DNA of 9,904 nt from the NCBI RefSeq assembly GCF_964259225.1, contig NZ_CAXVKN010000076.1. The stretch is one strand, 5' to 3'. Below the pieces are notes generated by a model. It worked only from the letters and a program-made list of their open reading frames with translations. It ran no database searches and was not told the origin of the DNA. A program made the translations under genes and the position numbers. Of the stretch, positions 1 to 5,033 are shown in pieces. Within the stretch, counting starts at the first letter, position 1. Every line of letters begins with the position of its first letter. This stretch comes from Catenibacterium mitsuoka_A (GTDB taxonomy: Bacteria > Bacillota_I > Bacilli_A > Erysipelotrichales > Coprobacillaceae).

Positions 1-122
1 GTCGCTATAAAAATGCATTATTATATAGGGTAATATAATTTGCAGTCATCAGATGGGTAGAGTTTGCGGTTTAACAGCTTAAATCTACTTTCCCGTTATG
101 ATATGAAATATCTATAATATAA
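1..122. other. Window edge downstream of the holin, nothing recognised
   Basis: No gene, clear terminator or RNA gene seen. An endolysin or partner gene on the minus strand, if present, would begin beyond the window edge. Confidence 0.5.
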
Positions 123-575
123 TTACTCATTTTTTTCTACCATGCTTTCTATGTTTTGAGAAGCTACTTCTAAACCTTTAACAAGAATCTGTGGCACATC
201 GAATCCAGCTTCTACAAGATTTTCCAAAATACTACGATATTCATTAATAATTAATGAAATCAAGACATACCAGCCTAAAAACGTTAATATCGCCAAATCG
301 ATGTGAATTATCTTTCCTAATTCTTCGAAACATATTGGAATTATAAAAGACAATAAAACTAATATCCATTGAGCTACTTTCTTTGCGGTTCCTTTCAATC
401 CAGCCATTGAATTTTCTTTATTATTTATTCTTGATTTTATCCATCCTGTTAATGTATCAAGAACATTTAATAGCAATAGCACCATAAATAAAATCCAATG
501 TTTATCCATAGCAATTGTAAGAATAGATAATACAATAGAATACACTTTATCTATATTCTTAACAAAATTGTTCAT
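123..575 (-). CDS. Phage-type holin, TcdE / Phage_holin_4 family
   Basis: A 150-residue small membrane protein resembling the toxin-secretion/phage-lysis holin family (Clostridioides TcdE, Phage_holin_4_1). Such holins oligomerise in the cytoplasmic membrane to form lesions that release endolysin or toxin. Seen in the sequence: hydrophobic segments at about residues 26-46, 66-84 and 94-111; the family-like motif LNVLDTLTGW at 36-45; a Ser then a KG pair at 56-62; NEYRSILEN at 111-119; and a hydrophilic, acidic C-terminus. The length is normal for the family. The ATG shares one base with the TAA stop of the upstream HTH gene (TAATG). It has only a weak SD of its own, so translation is probably coupled. 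No endolysin or phage structural gene is visible; any endolysin would lie beyond position 1. Family assignment is confident; whether it serves lysis, secretion or a prophage remnant is not known. Confidence 0.85.
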   Translation of the reverse strand: MNNFVKNIDKVYSIVLSILTIAMDKHWILFMVLLLLNVLDTLTGWIKSRINNKENSMAGLKGTAKKVAQWILVLLSFIIPICFEELGKIIHIDLAILTFLGWYVLISLIINEYRSILENLVEAGFDVPQILVKGLEVASQNIESMVEKNE

Positions 576-898
576 TATTCAGTTTTCTCACTTTTATTAA
601 TAATACTCTTATATTTTCTTACAATAGAACTATGATTGGCATATCCCACATGAATAGAAATAAGATCAAAGGTTTTATTCTCAAAATTACGCAAAGAAAT
701 AATTTCAAGCTCATCTGGTAATAATTCTTTTAACCAATAATTAACTTTAGAGACAATATGTGAGTAGAACACATATTCATTCTTTTCGAGGTCATTCAAC
801 TCTTTAAACTGTATTGCCTGATTTAAATTATCTATATGTAATTTAGCAATAGAGTAGAAGTTTAGAGTAAGTTCAATTTCTTCATTAGAATAAACCAT
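575..898 (-). CDS. Small sigma-70 region-4-like HTH protein (phage ArpU/RinA-like)
   Basis: A 107-residue cytoplasmic protein. Its C-terminal half, from LPDELEIISLRNFENKT (about residues 60-76) through the downstream SIVRKYKSIIN, follows the pattern of a sigma-70 region 4 helix-turn-helix, as in small phage late-gene activators (ArpU, RinA, DUF1492-like). The N-terminal half is helical and unrecognised. The usual alanine/glycine positions of the turn are poorly kept (DLISIHVGYANHSS), so it may be divergent. The start at 898 is supported by GAGGAG about 10 bases upstream. It is the first gene of a two-gene unit with the holin. By analogy with TcdR/TcdE or phage late regulation it may drive holin expression, but that is inference. 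An 18-bp palindrome at 925-942 lies just upstream and probably controls the unit. Confidence 0.6.
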   Translation of the reverse strand: MVYSNEEIELTLNFYSIAKLHIDNLNQAIQFKELNDLEKNEYVFYSHIVSKVNYWLKELLPDELEIISLRNFENKTFDLISIHVGYANHSSIVRKYKSIINKSEKTE

Positions 899-924
899 TG
901 CCTACTTACTCCTCTTCTTATAAA

Positions 925-942
925 TTGTAAAACGTTTTACAA
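925..942. promoter_or_regulatory. Perfect 18-bp palindrome, candidate LacI-family operator
   Basis: TTGTAAAACGTTTTACAA is a perfect inverted repeat with a central CG, the hallmark of LacI/GalR-family operators. It is two bases longer between TG and CA than the CcpA cre consensus, so it is more likely the site of another family member. It sits 27 bases upstream of the HTH-gene start codon. On the minus strand a TATAAT (952-947) lies just upstream, placing the palindrome at about +1, a repressing position. No good -35 box was found. The cognate regulator is not in the window. Confidence 0.6.
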
Positions 943-1254
943 ATGTATTATATTATATTTAATCAACACAATTGTGCTTTTATGATTATTATAATAGTTC
1001 AAATTAATTGTTCCTGTTTATCACAACTATTAGTTCTGTATATTTAAACATATTATCCAGACAGTTAATCAAAATAGAATTTAGATTTAATACTTTCGTA
1101 AAATATAAGTTCGAGTTGATATACCATTGGATGTAAAAAGCTATTCTGTATACAAGCACAGCCAAGATCATGAAATGATTATCTTATCAGAATAAATAAT
1201 CAATCGAAAAAGGAAATCATAATTTGTAATATATATCAGATATACTTGGTGCAA
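943..1254. other. AT-rich intergenic stretch without recognised gene
   Basis: A spacer between two divergently transcribed units. It contains overlapping TATAAT boxes on the minus strand (957-947) and a short palindrome CACAATTGTG at 967-976. No convincing ORF, RNA gene or terminator was seen. A 28-codon open stretch at 1109-1195 was examined and not accepted. Confidence 0.6.
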
Positions 1255-1283
1255 TTGTTACTTATCCATGTTAAAATTAATAT
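1255..1283 (+). promoter_or_regulatory. Candidate promoter of the YcxB-like gene
   Basis: TTGTTA at 1255-1260, a 17-base spacer and TAATAT at 1278-1283 make a plausible sigma-A promoter. Transcription would start about 20 bases before the start codon. The AGAGAGG ribosome binding site at 1293-1299 lies 9 bases before the ATG at 1309. Confidence 0.4.
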
Positions 1284-1308
1284 ATTATGAATAGAGAGGT
1301 ATCTAAAA

Positions 1309-1830
1309 ATGGAAATATTAACCGTTAAAAACAATAAAATGGATTATTCAACTTTCAAAAAAGTTGTCTTTTACTTATTTCCTACATTTTATATCCTGTT
1401 ACTAGTGGCCATGTTTTGTAGTGCATTGATTGCTTTGTTTATAAATCTATATACAGGAAATATTATTGGCATTGCAACATTCATTATTATATTACTAATG
1501 GTAGCTACAGCACCTCTTATTCAATCAAGAATGATTGCAAAAAAAAGCATAAATCAACTTAATGATTTGCATCACACTGATGTGATTTTCTATGATCTAG
1601 TCTTTGATGAAAGTAAATTAACCTCAATTGAATACTCATCAAAAAATGAAATTCCCATGAAATACAAGAATATTAAAAAAATACTAGAAACCAAAGATGT
1701 CGTAATATTCATAAGTAAAGCAGGTTATACAATCTATTTTGAAAAGAAGAATGCCAGCAGTGAAGACATTGAGAGACTACATGCATTTTTTGATAAGCAG
1801 AATATCACTTGGAAAAAATCAATTCTATAG
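1309..1830 (+). CDS. YcxB-like two-TM membrane protein
   Basis: A 173-residue protein with two hydrophobic segments (about 19-47 and 50-72) followed by a soluble C-terminal domain. The C-terminal part has the YcxB-like pattern: a short beta-rich stretch (VIFYDLVFDESKLTSIEYSS), then MKYKNIKKILETKDVVIFISKAGYTIYFEKK, then a helix SEDIERLHAFF. This family is widespread in Firmicutes with no established biochemical function. The topology suggests a membrane-anchored cytoplasmic domain. The start is well supported by an AGAGAGG SD. It is a single-gene unit convergent with galK and sharing a terminator with it, so there is no operon partner to suggest a role. Confidence in the family is moderate to good; function is unknown. 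Confidence 0.7.
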   Translation: MEILTVKNNKMDYSTFKKVVFYLFPTFYILLLVAMFCSALIALFINLYTGNIIGIATFIIILLMVATAPLIQSRMIAKKSINQLNDLHHTDVIFYDLVFDESKLTSIEYSSKNEIPMKYKNIKKILETKDVVIFISKAGYTIYFEKKNASSEDIERLHAFFDKQNITWKKSIL

Positions 1831-1833
1831 TAA

Positions 1834-1871
1834 AGAAAACCTCTTTGATTCTCATATCAAAGAGGTTTTCT
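1834..1871. terminator. Bidirectional rho-independent terminator
   Basis: A perfect 16-bp stem (1834-1849 with 1856-1871) around a 6-base loop, with TTTTCT at the end in both orientations. It lies between the stop of the YcxB-like gene (1830) and the galK stop (1877), so it can end both convergent transcripts. Confidence 0.9.
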
Positions 1872-1876
1872 AATGC

Positions 1877-3157
1877 TTATAATTCTACTTTCTTACCGCC
1901 ATACTTTCTTACTTTAAGAATATGACAAGAACCTTCACCAAAATACTTTTCAATTTCAGTCTTATATGTTTCTACATAATCATCTTCTACAAAGGCCTGG
2001 ATCGTACCTGCAAATCCACCACCATGTACTCTACATACACCTTTATCACCTAGGATATCTTCAGATAAGCCTAAAGCAATAGAAACTGCCTGGTTTGTTT
2101 CATCATGGTTAGAATAGATATTCTGTAGATATTTATAAGAACTGTCTCCTGATGATTTGATGACTGACTTGAATGTATCAAAGTCATTGTTCTTTAAGGC
2201 TGATACTGCTTTTTCTACTCTTGCATCTTCCTTAAAGAAGTGTAATGCACGGATGACACAGCGGTCACTCATCTTTTCACGTAATTCAGGAATATGTGCT
2301 TTAAATTCTTCTTCTGATACTTCTCTTAAGAATTCTTTTCCAAAGAAGTGTGCTACTTCCTTCATTTCTGTAGGAATAGCTGCATAATCATCAGTTAAGT
2401 CTGCATGAGATGCATGAACATCTACAATACATAAACTATGATGGAATGAAGAGAAATCAACATCTACTTTTTCTACAACAGGATGATCATTGTCTTTAAA
2501 GTCAATATGAATAAGAGCACCTACTGAACTTGCACACTGGTCCATTAATCCACATGGTTTACCAAAATAGACGTTTTCTGTATACTGACCAATCTGCGCA
2601 ATCAATACTGGACTTACTGTCATATCATTATATAAACCTGATAGTACAGTACCAATCATGACTTCAAATGCTGCTGATGAAGAAAGACCAGAACCCTGTA
2701 ATACTTCACTTGTCATATAAGCTTCAAAACCACCAATATGAAGACCTAATTCCTTAAAGCGTGCAAGAGTACCTCTAATTAATCCTTCTGAAGTACCTTC
2801 TTCTTCAGCTTTCTTTTCTAAGTCATCTAAAGCTACAGCCTTTAAATCATAATCATCAGATAATACCTTAATTTCACCATCTCTAGGTGCTGTAATCGCA
2901 ATAATATCTAAGTTAATTGCAGCAGCTAATACTTCACCATGCTGGTGGTCTGTATGGTTACCAGATACTTCACTTCTACCTGGTGCTGAGAATACTTCTA
3001 CTTCCTTATCACCATAAAGTGAGATGAACTTTTCAATAGCTGCAATATATCTTTCTTTCTGAGCATCTAATAAAGACTCATCTACATAAATATCAGTTAA
3101 TAGAGCATCTGCCTGACCATTTCTAATATCTTCAATAATCTGTGTTGCAAGTTTCAT
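1877..3157 (-). CDS. galK: Galactokinase (variant motif subgroup)
   Basis: GHMP-family kinase that phosphorylates alpha-D-galactose to galactose-1-phosphate with ATP, the first committed Leloir step, in the cytoplasm. Domains seen: the N-terminal galactose-binding motif APGRSEVSGNHTDHQHG (about 58-74), the ATP-binding GSGLSSSAA (155-163), the PCGLMDQ segment with the probable catalytic Asp206, and the third GHMP motif VHGGGFAG (377-384). At 426 residues it is somewhat longer than E. coli GalK. The usual signature is GRxNxIGEHTDY; here the Glu of GEH is Asn (Asn67) and NxIG is SEVSG, so substrate preference could differ within the sugar-kinase family. Its ATG shares a base with the galM stop (TAATG), and AGAGGTAA inside galM's end serves as SD. 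Epimerase product feeds this enzyme directly. galT and galE are not in the window. Confidence 0.9.
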   Translation of the reverse strand: MKLATQIIEDIRNGQADALLTDIYVDESLLDAQKERYIAAIEKFISLYGDKEVEVFSAPGRSEVSGNHTDHQHGEVLAAAINLDIIAITAPRDGEIKVLSDDYDLKAVALDDLEKKAEEEGTSEGLIRGTLARFKELGLHIGGFEAYMTSEVLQGSGLSSSAAFEVMIGTVLSGLYNDMTVSPVLIAQIGQYTENVYFGKPCGLMDQCASSVGALIHIDFKDNDHPVVEKVDVDFSSFHHSLCIVDVHASHADLTDDYAAIPTEMKEVAHFFGKEFLREVSEEEFKAHIPELREKMSDRCVIRALHFFKEDARVEKAVSALKNNDFDTFKSVIKSSGDSSYKYLQNIYSNHDETNQAVSIALGLSEDILGDKGVCRVHGGGFAGTIQAFVEDDYVETYKTEIEKYFGEGSCHILKVRKYGGKKVEL

Positions 3158-4167
3158 TATTTAATTACCTCTAAACAATAAGATGTCTGTGCATCAAATG
3201 TTTCTCCCTTTCTTAAAATAGTGCTTGGATTCTTTTCAATATGAATAGCATCTGGTAAGTTCTGTGTTTCAATACATACTGCATCTCTCGCATTATAAGG
3301 TTCACCATTCTTACCAATACGTCCATCTAGATAGTTTGCGGTATAGATCTGTGCTCCTGGTAAAGTAGTAGATACTGTTAATCTTCTACCACTTTCTTCA
3401 TCTTCTAATACAACCTGGTTCTTATCTGTAGTAAAGAAGAAATGATGGTCAAAACCATTACCAAGTTTTAATTGTGGATGATCTACTTCTACACGTTCAC
3501 CAATCTTTGCAGGTATTCTAAAGTCAAATGGAGTACCTTCTACAGCTTCCTTTTCACCTGTAGCAAGACCATCTGCATCTACATGTTCATAATAATCAGC
3601 ATCAATCTTTAAAGTGTGATTATAGATATTATGTTTATGTCCTGATAAGTTGAAATATGAATGGTTAGTAATATTAATTAAAGTATCCTTATCACTCGTA
3701 GCATGATAAGAAATAGTTAATGTAGTACCCTCTAAATGATAAGTAGCACTAAAATCCATATTACCTGGATAACCTTCTTCTCCATCCTTTGCATGATAAG
3801 TAAACTTAATAGTATAATCATCTAAGATTTCATAATCAAAGATCTGATAACTAAATCCTTTAATACCACCATGTAAGCTATTAGGACCATTATTAATAGG
3901 TAAATGATATGTTTCACCATTTAATTCAAATGTTCCTTTTCCTATTCTATTCGCAACTCTACCTACTAATGCACCTAGATAACCATCTAGAGTCTGATAT
4001 TGATTAAAGTCATCATAACCTAATACAACATCACCTTTTACTCCATTCTTATCTTCAACAATCATCTTAATAATAGTACAGCCAAATGTTGAGACAACAA
4101 CTTCCATCTCTTCATTCTTTAATGATAAATTTTCAATATTTCCAATTTTTTCTATTACTTCTATCAC
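3157..4167 (-). CDS. galM: Aldose 1-epimerase (galactose mutarotase)
   Basis: A 336-residue epimerase interconverting the beta and alpha anomers of galactose or glucose, supplying alpha-galactose to GalK. Family residues seen: NNGPNSLHGG (92-101) with His99, TNHSYFNLSGH (167-177) with the catalytic acid His169, GNGFDHHF with Asp240, and CIETQNLPD (298-306) with the catalytic base Glu300. The length is typical. The start codon is GTG (4167-4165), supported by GAGGTG seven bases upstream. An ATG overlapping it by two bases is followed immediately by TGA and is not a usable start. It is first in a galM-galK operon. A CcpA-type cre site about 80 bases upstream suggests carbon catabolite repression. 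Confidence 0.93.
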   Translation of the reverse strand: MIEVIEKIGNIENLSLKNEEMEVVVSTFGCTIIKMIVEDKNGVKGDVVLGYDDFNQYQTLDGYLGALVGRVANRIGKGTFELNGETYHLPINNGPNSLHGGIKGFSYQIFDYEILDDYTIKFTYHAKDGEEGYPGNMDFSATYHLEGTTLTISYHATSDKDTLINITNHSYFNLSGHKHNIYNHTLKIDADYYEHVDADGLATGEKEAVEGTPFDFRIPAKIGERVEVDHPQLKLGNGFDHHFFFTTDKNQVVLEDEESGRRLTVSTTLPGAQIYTANYLDGRIGKNGEPYNARDAVCIETQNLPDAIHIEKNPSTILRKGETFDAQTSYCLEVIK

Positions 4168-4216
4168 ATTTATTCACCTCATCTTCGGAAACATAGATAA
4201 TTCATACCTATTACTT

Positions 4217-4251
4217 AATATATTTTATCATGTTATGAATAATTATGTATA
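4217..4251 (-). promoter_or_regulatory. Candidate galMK promoter
   Basis: On the minus strand, TATACA (4251-4246), an 18-base spacer and TAAAAT (4227-4222), with an overlapping TATATT at 4222-4217, are the best promoter-like boxes upstream of galM. The match is moderate. The -35 lies inside the cre-like site. Confidence 0.3.
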
Positions 4252-4260
4252 CGCTTTCTA
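4245..4260 (-). promoter_or_regulatory. cre-like site (CcpA operator) for galMK
   Basis: TAGAAAGCGTATACAT, read on the minus strand, fits the cre consensus WTGNAARCGNWWWCAW at 15 of 16 positions; the only mismatch is A for T at position 2. It overlaps the candidate -35 box of the gal promoter, where CcpA binding would repress galactose genes during growth on preferred sugars. Confidence 0.6.
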
Positions 4261-4324
4261 GAAAAAGTGAGGAATTAATAGACTTTTCTATGAGTTGTAA
4301 AAAGTAAACCAGGAGGATATTTTT

Positions 4325-4378
4325 GTGTACTATGTTTATAATGCACTTTTTCCAATTTACTACTTGTTTCAGATCTAG
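4325..4378 (+). CDS. Possible 17-residue leader ORF (doubtful)
   Basis: A GTG-initiated ORF of 17 codons, MYYVYNALFPIYYLFQI, preceded by a perfect AGGAGG (4311-4316) eight bases upstream. It is hydrophobic and lies just before the Fst-like toxin gene. It would be expressed only if the toxin transcript starts upstream of about 4311; TTGTAA (4295-4300) / TATTTT (4318-4323) would start too late to include the SD. It may be chance. Confidence 0.2.
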   Translation: MYYVYNALFPIYYLFQI

Positions 4379-4391
4379 TTTGAAATAATAT
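4364..4391 (+). promoter_or_regulatory. Candidate promoter of toxin copy 1
   Basis: TTGTTT (4364-4369), a 16-base spacer and TAATAT (4386-4391) would start transcription near 4398, just before the SD-sequestering hairpin. The toxin mRNA would then run to the terminator, about 185 nt, similar in size to the par RNAI. Alternative boxes at 4295-4323 exist, so this is tentative. Confidence 0.35.
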
Positions 4392-4402
4392 CTTTGTTAT
4401 CG

Positions 4403-4420
4403 TCCTCCTTGAAAGGGGGG
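4403..4420 (+). promoter_or_regulatory. Hairpin sequestering the toxin Shine-Dalgarno
   Basis: TCCTCCT (4403-4409) can pair with AGGGGGG (4414-4420) across a TGAA loop, with G-U pairs at T4406 and T4403. The second arm is the toxin's very strong SD, AAGGGGGGTGAT. Folding would hide the SD at the 5' end of the mRNA, a feature known for Fst-type toxin mRNAs. Confidence 0.5.
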
Positions 4421-4429
4421 TGATACATT

Positions 4430-4516
4430 TTGTTTTTTGAGTTTATCATAACCGTCATAGCGGGTGTTCTCACATACTACATCTGCAAATGGTTAGACGA
4501 ATTTTTTAAACGATAA
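4430..4516 (+). CDS. Fst-like small membrane toxin, copy 1
   Basis: A 28-residue peptide starting at TTG (4430), positioned by an extended SD (AAGGGGGGTGAT, 4413-4424). It begins (M)FFEFIITVIAGVLTYY and ends ICKWLDEFFKR: one hydrophobic helix over about residues 5-19, then a WLD motif and a basic end. This matches the shape of Fst/par-family type I toxins, which insert in the membrane and disturb the envelope. Fst proteins usually carry Ala-Pro in the helix, here Ala-Gly, so the relation is distant. It is followed 31 bases later by a symmetric hairpin and then a convergent promoter, the par layout. The 12 bases at the start codon recur in the predicted antisense RNA. Alternatively it could be a regulatory or stress-related membrane peptide. 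The ORF and its duplication are seen directly; toxicity is inferred. Confidence 0.65.
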   Translation: MFFEFIITVIAGVLTYYICKWLDEFFKR

Positions 4517-4539
4517 CTAGCCTAGTGTTAAACCACTAT

Positions 4540-4608
4540 AAAAGTTAGAAAAGGTAAGGATTGGTGGATCCTTACCTTTTCGTTTAATGCAGTTTGTTTT
4601 TTGAATTC
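4540..4608 (-). ncRNA. Predicted antisense antitoxin RNA, copy 1
   Basis: A predicted transcript of roughly 65-75 nt starting near 4608, seven bases after the -10 at 4620-4615, and ending after the hairpin in a U-rich tract. Its 5' end would carry UCAAAAAACAAA (complement of 4593-4604), which can pair with the identical sequence over the toxin start codon (4429-4440). Its 3' part is complementary to the toxin mRNA terminator. Size and layout match RNAII of the par locus. No transcript is shown by the sequence itself. Confidence 0.5.
4548..4584. terminator. Bidirectional hairpin terminator, copy 1
   Basis: A perfect 14-bp stem, GAAAAGGTAAGGAT (4548-4561) with its complement (4568-4581), and a TGGTGG loop. 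On the plus strand the T-rich end is CCTTTTCGTTT; on the minus strand CCTTTTCTAACTTTT. It would end both the toxin mRNA and the convergent RNA. Confidence 0.8.
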
Positions 4609-4614
4609 AGTTGA

Positions 4615-4643
4615 AGTCTAACACTTAACCACTTCATAGTCAA
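4615..4643 (-). promoter_or_regulatory. Convergent antisense promoter, copy 1
   Basis: On the minus strand: TTGACT (4643-4638), a 17-base spacer and TAGACT (4620-4615), with TG one base before the -10 (extended -10). It points at the toxin gene. The boxes and spacer are identical in copy 2. Confidence 0.6.
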
Positions 4644-4650
4644 GTCGTCG

Positions 4651-4697
4651 TAGCATAAAAACGATATAAGTCATAGTAGCATAAAAATAATATAAGT
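4651..4697. repeat. Two near-identical 21-base repeats, 26-base period
   Basis: Two copies of TAGCATAAAAACGATATAAGT-like sequence, 4651-4671 and 4677-4697, differing at two positions. Only module copy 1 has them. They lie between its antisense promoter and the second peptide gene. Confidence 0.75.
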
Positions 4698-4733
4698 AAT
4701 TATTTCACTTCATTTTCATATGCTTATAGTTTG

Positions 4734-4817
4734 ATGTTCGACTTTTTCATAACCGTCATGGCTGGTGTTCTTACCTACTACATCTGCAAATGGTTAGACG
4801 AATTTTTCAAACGATAA
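4734..4817 (+). CDS. Fst-like small membrane peptide, copy 2, no RBS
   Basis: A 27-residue peptide, MFDFFITVMAGVLTYY then ICKWLDEFFKR, almost identical to copy 1 from the helix onward. A TTG directly precedes the ATG and aligns with the TTG start of copy 1. No purine-rich SD is present in the 30 bases upstream, and no good promoter is visible. The frame is intact and differences from copy 1 include several synonymous ones, so it was probably under selection, at least until recently. It may be silent, may be translated weakly, or may persist because its antisense RNA is useful. Confidence is high that this is a real duplicate, low that it is expressed. Confidence 0.5.
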   Translation: MFDFFITVMAGVLTYYICKWLDEFFKR

Positions 4818-4848
4818 CTAGCCTAGTGCTAAACCACTCTAAAAATTA

Positions 4849-4882
4849 GAAAAGATAATGATATGCCAATCCTTACCTTTTC
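4849..4882. other. Degenerate terminator hairpin, copy 2
   Basis: This has the same 14-bp arms and 6-base loop as copy 1, but the left arm (4849-4862) has two substitutions that give A-C and T-C mismatches. The right arm (4869-4882) is unchanged. Termination is probably weaker. Confidence 0.6.
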
Positions 4883-4915
4883 GTTTGATGTATTTTGATT
4901 TCTGAATTCATTTGA

Positions 4916-4944
4916 AGTCTAACACTTAACCACTTCATAGTCAA
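4916..4944 (-). promoter_or_regulatory. Convergent antisense promoter, copy 2
   Basis: TTGACT (4944-4939), the same 17-base spacer and TAGACT (4921-4916) with the upstream TG. It is identical to copy 1, while the sequence around it has drifted, which suggests selection on the promoter. Confidence 0.55.
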
Positions 4945-5004
4945 GTAGTTACTGCATAGAAACCACAGGAGCAGTTTACTTATTTCACTTCATATATTTA
5001 GTCT

Positions 5005-5028
5005 AAAAAAGGACTCGTAATGAGTCCT
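5005..5028 (-). terminator. prs terminator
   Basis: On the minus strand AGGACTC-ATTAC-GAGTCCT forms a 7-bp stem followed by a run of six T (5010-5005). It starts six bases after the prs stop codon and ends the glmU-prs transcript. Confidence 0.85.
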
Positions 5029-5033
5029 CTACA

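Larger units (their letters stand above)
4430..4713. repeat. Tandem module, copy 1 (toxin-hairpin-antisense promoter)
   Basis: First of two direct copies. The alignable part starts at the toxin start codon and ends at TATTTCACTTCAT (4701-4713). It contains the peptide gene, the hairpin and the convergent promoter, plus a 26-base tandem repeat absent from copy 2. The promoter and SD region upstream of 4430 is not duplicated. Confidence 0.85.
4731..4993. repeat. Tandem module, copy 2
   Basis: Second copy of the module, with an intact peptide frame, a hairpin that has two mismatches, and an identical antisense promoter. It ends at TATTTCACTTCAT (4981-4993). It lacks the leader, promoter and SD found before copy 1. 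Confidence 0.85.

Noticed and set aside
40..110. Sequence GATGGGTAGAG resembling a tRNA D-arm
   Set aside because: No acceptor stem, anticodon arm or T-arm GGTTCGA could be fitted.
1109..1195. 28-codon open stretch on the plus strand reading like VRVDIPLDVKSYSV
   Set aside because: Short, without start codon or SD, and with no recognisable family; open stretches of this length are expected by chance. A gene remnant cannot be excluded.
2157..2387. 76-codon plus-strand frame inside galK
   Set aside because: Antisense shadow of galK without family features.
4651..4697. Repeats considered as a CRISPR array
   Set aside because: Only two units with a 5-base gap; no spacers of CRISPR size and no cas genes.
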